A stretch of DNA of 64,000 nucleotides. Origin: Cotesia glomerata. Its lineage: Eukaryota > Arthropoda > Insecta > Hymenoptera > Braconidae. The translations under genes were made by a program, and so were the position numbers. The DNA is taken from NCBI RefSeq assembly GCF_020080835.1, contig NC_058165.1:14381961-14445960 (forward strand). The letters are read 5' to 3'. Of the stretch, positions 57,358 to 64,000 are shown one piece after another; position 1 is the first letter of the stretch; every line of letters begins with the position of its first letter. A model generated the notes under the pieces. The model saw nothing but the letters and a program-made list of their open reading frames with translations. It was not told the origin of the DNA and made no database searches.

Positions 57358-57908
57358 GTAAAATTTTTTAATCCAGCGCTGAAGAATTATTAACTGATGT
57401 TAAAGTGGAAAAGAAAAATGTATAAAGTTCAGTATAATTGAGGAGCTGATTTTCAAAAGGGTATCTTTTCATATTTTAAAATACCAGTTTTCTGAACTTT
57501 TGAATACTAATTACTTTGAGAATTATGAACATTTATAAATGAAAATCGAATTGCAGCTTCATAACCGATTGCACTTTATAGCTAAATTAAAAAAAGTTCA
57601 ATACAAATATTTATAATTGAAGATAACTAGTTTTTTGTCTCGATTAATCAAAAATCAAAAGATACCCTTTTGAAAATAAGCTCCTCAATTATCAATTTTA
57701 CTCTGATTAATTAACTTGCCGTCGTGATTAAAAATATTGAAAATCAGTTTCACATGACTGTTATACTTTCAATCATCTTTAACGATTAAAATTGCGTTTG
57801 TAAAATATTTTACAACTTTTACCTCACATCAGTTAATAATAATTAGTCTTCTCAACTTTGAAATTGCGATATAATCAATTTCATTTTGACTTATAACTTT
57901 TTCTGTAG
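57358..57908 (+). other. Transposase intron 2
   Basis: GTAAAATTTT to TTTTTCTGTAG, 551 bp, phase 0. The internal region contains an inverted pair (TTGAGGAGCT near 57438 and GAGCTCCTCAATTA near 57680) with TTTTCAAAAGGGTATCTTTT and its inverse. A small foldback may therefore lie inside this intron. Confidence 0.7.
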
Positions 57909-58847
57909 ATGGATCATTGTCGAGACGATTACCGTGAACTTCTGGAATTATCATTAATATTTTTGGGTACTACTACCACAAATATTACATTTAAGCATCC
58001 TGGAGCGGTCCATCATGCAAGGTGGATGGCTAAAGCAATATATAGTTTAAAAATTTTTTATTCAGAAATGAATTTCATCTTACTAAATCGGAAATAGATG
58101 GATTACGAGAACTTTGTTTATTTATCATAATATTCTATTTAAAAGCTTGGTTCACTGCGCCGTGTGCTATAACAGCACCTAATAATGATTTAACTTTGAT
58201 TAAAGAATTAATTTCATATGAAAGATTTAATAATAGTCTTTCACAGACATGCTCACAAAAATTAGCTGATCACTTGTGGTATTTAAACAACGAGCTGTCT
58301 GTTTTATCTCTCTTTGATAAAAATGTTTCAGTTGGAACAAAAAAAAGAATAGTTCATGCTCTTAAAAACTGTAAAGCCAATGAAACTACAACAAATCGCT
58401 TTATAATAGATAAGAAAAATTTAGAGTCATTATTAAATAAAGATCTTAGTCAATTTATGTCTATGAGATCGATTAATATATTTGAATCGTTTGATTTGTC
58501 GTATGAGTTCATTGATGAGGATGTTACTTTATGGCCTCAGAATCCGAATTTCTTAGAAAACTTGGAGTATTTCGGGAAACTTCAAGTTGTGAATGATGTA
58601 GCAGAACGCGGCGTGGCATTGATAGAGCAGTATAATCGATGCTTAACGAAAGATGAAGAACAGCTTCAATATTTGTTGCAAGTAGTGACAGAACATAGAA
58701 AACAATATCCTAATTGCAATAAAAGTAATTTTATAAAACTGTAATATTTTCAAGTTGAAAAATTGTTGTAACAAGTTGTAAATATAGTTTTTTGTTATAA
58801 AAAATTAATTGTTTAATTAAATTTCTTAATATTTAGTAAAAAAAAAA

Positions 58848-59404
58848 ATAAATTTGTTATAAAAGAGACCAAAAAATCATTTATAAGATATTTTTAACGT
58901 TTATATTTATATATTAGTGCATTTCGTGAGTTAAGTATTGAATTAATTAGTAAAAAAAAAAGTTTACAGTCTCAGGTTAACGGAATTGAAGTAATTTAAC
59001 ATAAAAAATAATAAAAATATAGCATATGATATTTTTTTTGTAGTTTTATTGGAAAATATTATAAATTTTTTATTAGTGTTATCTTTGACCGCGGATATCT
59101 TTGAAGCCGTTAATCTGAGGAACTTTGGTTTTCAGATGTTTTTTGTAGAGCGTAAAATTTCCTACAAATATCATTTTCCAGATTGTTGTTCCGATGAACC
59201 GTTCCAAAGTAATAAAAATTAAAAAATTAAAAAAAATTTTTCCCGTGTTATTTAAATGGAAAATAAAGAAATGGATACAGGCAAATCTTACTATTGATAT
59301 TAAGAGCTCACATGGGCGCCAAAATTTTTGTTTTTAGGTATACTATCAATTTTTAGACACCAAAAGAAAAAAAAAAAAAATTCGTCTTTTTTTGAAACAC
59401 CCTA
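58848..59404. repeat. Right terminal inverted repeat of hAT-like element
   Basis: The inverse of 54699-55250; begins only about 100 bp after the transposase stop codon and ends GAAACACCCTA before GTGTAGAT. Confidence 0.9.
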
Positions 59405-59412
59405 GTGTAGAT

Positions 59413-61078
59413 ACTCTCGAAAACACCCGTGTCCCGACAACATCTGCGTAAGATAGTAATTGACCTCGCCGTGATTCCAGTTAAGCAAAATGTCGATCCG
59501 ATGTATGAGGCGGTGCGTCCACCTACCCTTCTCTGCAGCATCCCATTGTAGTTGCCATCGGCCTATGCTGTTCTGCCGTTCTTCAATTTTAAGTTCTTCA
59601 GGGCTCAGTGCAGTTGACCTTTTTCGTTGGTGAAGGGCTCGTCTTCCCTCTGCTAGAACTCTAAGAGGTAGGGTTCCGGCAATGACGCACACTGCTTCTT
59701 CTGATATAGTGCGGAAGGCACTAGCTATTCGTAGGGCACTCAGTTGATATACTGGTCCAGCTTTTCTCCATGATTCCTAGGTTTCCAGTGCATCAGCCCA
59801 AATGGATATTCCGTAAGCGAGCACTGATGTGACTACTGATGACAATAGTAGCCTCCTGCTCTGCATTGGGCCTCCGATGTTAGGCATCAGCCGTGCGAGA
59901 CTAGCCCTCACTACTGACGCTTTGGCACTGACGTGTTCCACCTGCTGCTTGAAGTTGAGTCGTGCATCCAGCATCACTCCCAGATAACAAATAAATGGTT
60001 GTGATGTGATTTCTACTGGTAATGAGCACTGCCTCGGTTTTATGCTTGGCTAGTTGCAAGTTCACCATGTCCATCCACAAATTGACTCGTCTGAATGTAA
60101 TATTAAATGCCATTTCTATCTCTTCGAGGTGCTTTGTGACGATCACGCCAGCTATGTCATCCGCATATGCTACAAGTTTGACTCCCGTAGGCGATGCTAT
60201 TCTCAGGAGGCCATCATACATGATGTTCCATAGCAGAGGACCTAAGACTGATCCCTGTGGCACTCTTTCGGTGATTTCGTACACTTCCGTACCGTTCTTC
60301 GTGTCATATTTCAGGACCCTATTCGTGAAGTAGCTCGCTACCATTCTGCGAAGGTATCCTGGTACGTTTTTTTCTTCTAGAGCCCGCATAACGCAGTCTC
60401 AGTTAGCGGAGTTAAAGGCATTCTTGATGTCCAGAGCAGCCACCAAGCAGTATTTCTTCATTCCACCCTTCCATCTCGTTCCGGCGATTGTATCCTTGGC
60501 TAAATCAACAACCAATTTGATCGCATCCAGAGTTGACCGTCCTTTTCGGAAACCAAACTGGTTCTCTGCCAGGAGTGGATCGACTACAGCCTCTGATGAA
60601 TTATGCGCTCGAATATCTTGCCGGCCGTGTCTAACATGCAGAGTGGTCGGTAGGATGACGGTTCTTCCGGCGGCTTTTTCCCCTTCGGAAGTAGCACTAG
60701 CCGTTGCTGTTTCCACTTCTGGGGAAAAGTCCCTTCCTTCAGGCATGTATCGTAAGCGTCCAGGAATAATGTCGATGCTGCCTTAAGGATTGATTTCAGG
60801 GCAATATTAGGGATTTCGTCCAATCCCGGCGCCTTATTATTCCCTACTTGATTGCCTGCCTCTATCAACTCGTCCAACGTGATAGTTGGGATGTTTTCAA
60901 GGTTGAGCTGCTCCAACTTGTAGGTGAATACCGGCTGTTGGGGAAACAGCGCAGTAACAGTCTTCTCTAGGAGCTGTGGACACGTAGGTGATGGAATTGG
61001 CTGGCATTTCAGGTGGGTCATAACCACCTTATACGGTCTGCCCCATGGATCTTTCTCTTCTTCTGCGACCAGTTCAAG
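59413..61078 (-). pseudogene. LINE ORF2 linker-RT part, copy H
   Basis: RT is recognisable as APGLDEIPNIALK, RKWKQQRLVLLPKGKKPPEE in slightly shifted form (QKWKQQ), a small loss in HQR near 60590, FRKGRSTLDAIK, ALDIKNAFNSAN, then a break, RALEEKNVPGYLRRMV, RVPQGSVLGPLLWN, catalytic YADD (about 60163), a loss of about 45 bp near 60010 (ITSRN where ITSRKVVETIK stands in A), and the thumb to CFREYLH at 59405. Several frame breaks are present. Confidence 0.85.
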
Positions 61079-61414
61079 GCCTGATCAAGGCCCGAAGTGA
61101 CTTTCTCCTCCACTGCTGCTGCAACTTACACGTCGGCAGAGCAAGCTCACATCAGCCGTGGCCCGCAACGTTGGAAATAATCGACACGGGTTCCGGACAC
61201 TCCCAGTGAGTTACAGCAGGGAACGATCGTCTTGCTAGATCAGTAAGTGTGACCAACCCATTATACAGGGGAATTTTGTCCACGGGAGCGTATTTAATTT
61301 GGCTCCTACCCTCTGTACCTCATCAACTAAAAGACCTAGTGTCATCCAAGGACAGCGAGCGTTCTCCCATCCGCTACGGGAAGACGCGCCTGGTAGCAGT
61401 TTCTCCTCTGCCGC

Positions 61415-61416
<2 letters not shown>

Positions 61417-61446
<30 letters not shown>
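61417..61446. repeat. (GT)15 microsatellite between copies H and G
   Basis: Separates the 5' terminus of H from the T17 tract that ends the 3' side of G. Confidence 0.95.
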
Positions 61447-61462
<16 letters not shown>

Positions 61463-64000
61463 TATAGAGGAGGTAAAATACGTTTACGTATGCCAGGACT
61501 TGGTGTTGTTGTCAGGACTAGGTGTTGGTGCCTGGGTATGTCGGACTCAGAAGACAATATTATTTTGCAACAATACCGACTAAACATCCTCCTCTCTCGT
61601 TTCCCTATAGATGTTACAAGGAACTTCAATCCAGTCCATGTTGTGCCTCACGACACCTACTTCTTGTTATTACTGGTTTCTAATCCCTTTCTGCGATTTT
61701 TTCTTTCAAGAGACGCTGCGCGTAGGCTACTACAGCTGTCCAGTTTTCTTCTTTTTCGATCATGCAGGTTACCAAGCTCTCAGGGGAGAGCGCGGTGCCC
61801 ATTGTTTCTTCGGTGCAGATTCTATCATCCTTCCATCGATCACACTCGAAAAACGTGTGCTCGGCGTTGTCAATTTTGTCTAGACAGTATTTGCACGTTG
61901 GTGTGCTGTGCAAACCCATTTTGAATAGATAGGCATTTAACTGCCCATGTCCCGTCAGTAGCTGGGTCAGAAAGAAGTCCATGTTCCCGTGCTTCCGAGA
62001 AAGCCAGACGTTGATGTTTGGGATCAGTCGCGCTGTCCATCTGCCTGTCTCTCCCGACGTCCATCGGTCCTGGCACTCTTGCTACGTTTCCATTTTTATC
62101 CTCGTTCTTGCCTCCTTCATGTTTTCGCCACCGATTTTAGCGTCGTAGAGTCTTGCTCTCTCGAACGCTAATAGGTCGATGGGCGCAGCTTCCGCAATGA
62201 CCAATACAGCCGCTTCGGAAACCGCTTCGAAACTCTGAGAGCGCCTCGCTGCTGCACTGCTGCCATTTTCCGCCGATAGGTTTTCTGCTTTAATATATCT
62301 GCCCATATTTCCGCTCTATAAAGCAGTACCGAATGGACTGCTTCCAGAAGGACTCTTCTCTTTTTGGTTTTTGGTCCCATAGTATTCGTCATAATTCTTG
62401 CTAGGCTAGACACCGTCTTGCTGGCTTTCTGGCATGCACTATCGAGGTGTTCGCGGGAAGATAGTTTCTCGTCTATCATTACCCCCAGATAGCGCAGGGC
62501 CCTTGTTGACGTTAGCGTTATTCCTCCCATGTCCACAGCAAATGGTTTTGGGAACCATTTTTGGCGAGTCAGAACGACCATCTCGGTTTTGTGTTTTGCG
62601 AGTTTCAGGTGGTGTTTATCGAGCCAAGTCTCGACAGCATCAATGGTTTCCCGAACGAGTAGTTCAGCCTCCTCTACGCTATCTACTATTATCGTGGCCG
62701 CGACGTCGTCTGCAAAGCCCGTTAGCTCCACTTGCTTTGGCAACGGGATTTCCAGAAGCTCGTCGTAGTCCGCGTTCCATAGATCGGGCCCCATTATTGA
62801 GCCTTGCGGCACGCCAGCCGTTATGGCGTATTCTTGTGGACCTTCCGTGGTTTCTGCTATCAGCTTTCTCTCGTCAAGGTAGTTGTCGACTAGTGCCAGA
62901 TTCTCCGGCTCCACGTCAAATTTGTGCTCCAGGGCGTCCAAAATATCTCTCCAATTTGCGCTGTTAAAGGCATTTCTAATGTCTAGCGTGAGGACAAGAC
63001 ACACCTTGCAGGCTTTAAGGCTACCAGTCCAACCGTGCCGACTGTTGAACGTCCTTTCCGGAAGCCGTGTTGGTTTGCGGCAAAACCTCCAGCACGGTCT
63101 ATGTCGTTGCGAAGTCTCCCTTGTATGAGCTTCTCGAGCAGTTTTCCAGCAATGTCCAGCATACAGAGTGGTCTAAACGACGAAGGTGTTATGGGGGTTC
63201 CCTTACCTTTGTCTAAAAGAACCAATCTCTGCCGTTTCCAGACCACGGGAAACGTGCCAGTTGCCAAGCATGCGTTGTAGGTGTTCAGGAGTATGTCTGG
63301 GTATTCCAGGGCTACAGTTTTGATCACCGATGCCGGGATGCCATCAGGTCCAGGTGCCTTTCCTGTTTTGAGTGACTTGGCCGCGTCTTGTAATTCCTTA
63401 GTTGTGAAAGGTGTTACTTCGCTGTTCTTAGTGTAGTGTTTCTTCTCCCGCGGTGGGTGTTTGGGGAAAAGCTCCGTTACAATGCTCTCCATCAAGGCAG
63501 GAGACTTCGGTGCTTCTGGTAAAGCCTTTCCAAGTCGTTTGGCAACAATTTGGTAGGCTTTACCCCAGAGGTCATTGTCGAGATCGCTGCAGATCTCTTT
63601 CCACAGTTTCGCTTTACTTGCTTTAATGGCTCGGTTTAGCGTCTTTTTGGCCTGCTTGTACTCTTTTGAATACAAGTCCTGGCTTGGGGAGCGTTTCGTA
63701 GCTCTCGTTGCTCGGCGACGTAGCTGATTGCATATTTTGCGAAGTTCTGCTATGTCTGCTGACCACCAGTACGCCGGCCTGTGGAAGCTCTGGTTTTTCA
63801 GCCGCGGCATAGAGGCGTCACATGCGGCAGTAATTTCCTTCATCGTGTTTAGCACTGCCTTTTCCGTCTCACTGCAGGTATCCGGTGTCGGGTTGTTCTG
63901 GAGGATAGACCAGCTTCGTGCGAGTGAAGCTTGCAATGCCTCTGGATCAAGCCTTTTGGCACTTCCGCTTAGAAACGTCGCGTTGTGAAACCGGAGCAAA
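61447..64000 (-). mobile_element. R1-clade LINE copy G (family II), 3' part, runs off window end
   Basis: The 3' UTR of about 230 bp (61447-61679) ends with an A17 tract directly on (AC)n, the only complete family II 3' end in the window. ORF2 extends to the window edge. It shares the linker and RT with B and keeps the 160 bp that B lost. Confidence 0.88.
61680..63999 (-). pseudogene. LINE ORF2 (linker-RT-CCHC), copy G, partial
   Basis: Open from 63999 to 62983: linker (CDASMPRLKNQS, AYWWSADIAELRK), RT APGPDGIPASVIKT, KRQRLVLLDKGKG, SSFRPLCMLDIAG, FRKGRSTVG. A deletion of about 40 bp near 63033 then shifts the frame. From 63004 to about 62230: TLDIRNAFNSANW, AGVPQGSIMGP, catalytic FADD (about 62712) and KHKTEMVVLTRQKW. 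After another break near 62235 and a 62076-61982 shift, it ends with CCHC (CKYCLDKIDNAEHTFFEC) and KEKIAERD at 61680. At least three lesions are present. Confidence 0.88.

Larger units (their letters stand above)
55675..58744 (+). pseudogene. hAT-like transposase, three exons, one stop and one frameshift
   Basis: Start ATG 55675 (MVKTVYLIGDVLSELVGKKL). Exon 1 runs to 56878 and holds an N-terminal region, a Lys-rich stretch, an Asn/Asp-rich low-complexity tract (56150-56285), an in-frame TAG at 56356, then helices and the catalytic block (VLHFDGKLLSD; CSDTTASNTG). Intron 56879-57073 (GT-AG) restores NTGIRNGACV. Exon 2 (57074-57357): LLYLPCRHHIFEIVL, RFKKKWDEID. Intron 57358-57908. Exon 3 (57909-58744): RDDYRELLELS, GAVHHARWMAKAIYSLKI, a 1-base T-run deletion near 58060, KNLESLL, NDVAERGVALIEQ, YLLQVVTEHRKQYPN. 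About 775 residues in all. With only two lesions it was recently active. Which Glu completes the DDE triad is not established. Confidence 0.82.
54699..59404 (+). mobile_element. hAT-like DNA transposon, 4706 bp, near-intact
   Basis: Termini TAGGGTGTTTCAAAAAAAG and its inverse; 8 bp duplication GTGTAGAT at 54691-54698 and 59405-59412, both copies perfect. Terminal inverted repeats are about 550 bp each (54699 to about 55250; about 58848 to 59404), unusually long. A single three-exon transposase gene fills most of the space between. The 8 bp duplication is compatible with hAT (also P and Zisupton). The CRHH motif and the D...D layout favour hAT, but the protein is distant from classical hAT transposases. 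It inserted into LINE copy H after that copy was itself in place. Confidence 0.9.
54178..61416 (-). mobile_element. Family I LINE copy H, internally deleted and split by a transposon
   Basis: 3' end at 54178, 5' end CTGCGGCAGAGGAGAAAC at 61416. It is interrupted by the hAT-like element 54699-59404 (with GTGTAGAT duplicated), across which ORF2 is continuous (CFREYLH then RFKHDDSSE). About 0.34 kb of 5' UTR (61079-61416) is joined straight to the ORF2 linker (ELVAEEEKDPWGRPYKVV), so ORF1 and the EN region are missing. TG repeats flank both ends. Confidence 0.9.

Overview
This window is eukaryotic nuclear DNA made almost entirely of transposable elements. It has AT-rich spacers, long (TG)n and (AT)n microsatellites, a GT-AG intron in a transposase gene, R1-clade non-LTR retrotransposons, a BEL/Pao retrotransposon and pogo- and hAT-like DNA transposons. 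Together these indicate an arthropod, most likely an insect. A hymenopteran such as a parasitoid wasp is my guess from the style of the repeats, and I cannot prove it. No complete host gene was recognised. Only two candidate exons near 8.3-8.9 kb look like single-copy host coding sequence.

The dominant theme is two R1-clade LINE families. Family I has the RT motif YADD and family II has FADD. Almost every copy has at least one end on an (AC)n/(TG)n microsatellite. Copies: A (family I, +, 2-2528), B (family II, +, 2541-7085), C (family I, -, 11653-18867), D (family I, -, 32841-37962, full length about 5.1 kb), E (38037-39158) and E2 (39169-40102), both internally deleted family I, F (family II, -, 50738-54103), H (family I, -, 54178-61416) and G (family II, -, 61447 to window end). 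They lie head-to-tail with only a short microsatellite between them: A-B, D-E-E2 and F-H-G. This matches the known R1-clade behaviour of targeting microsatellites (Waldo into ACAY repeats, Mino into AC repeats).

Region by region. 0-7.1 kb: A then B. 7.1-11.6 kb: spacer with two candidate host exons, a foldback and dispersed repeats. 11.65-18.9 kb: copy C, split in ORF1 by a 2.1 kb LTR with a CGCT target duplication, and itself sitting in the microsatellite in the middle of a dispersed repeat. 21.2-31.4 kb: a solo LTR and a BEL/Pao element on either side of one (AT)n tract. 31.6-32.6 kb: a pogo-like remnant. 32.8-40.9 kb: the D-E-E2 array followed by a dispersed repeat. 41.9-50.7 kb: pieces of another LINE clade around a nest of DNA transposons four levels deep. 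50.7-64 kb: the F-H-G array, with H broken by a 4.7 kb hAT-like transposon.

Most notable: (1) the 4706 bp transposon at 54699-59404, with about 550 bp terminal inverted repeats, a perfect 8 bp target duplication and a three-exon transposase with only two lesions, plus a degraded relative at 43-49 kb; (2) two nested elements with CCC termini and 2 bp AA/TT duplications, each carrying a tRNA-like pol III box pair followed by a T run; (3) tandem colonisation of microsatellites by two LINE families; (4) a BEL element with practically identical LTRs but six in-frame stops and a lost RT catalytic residue.
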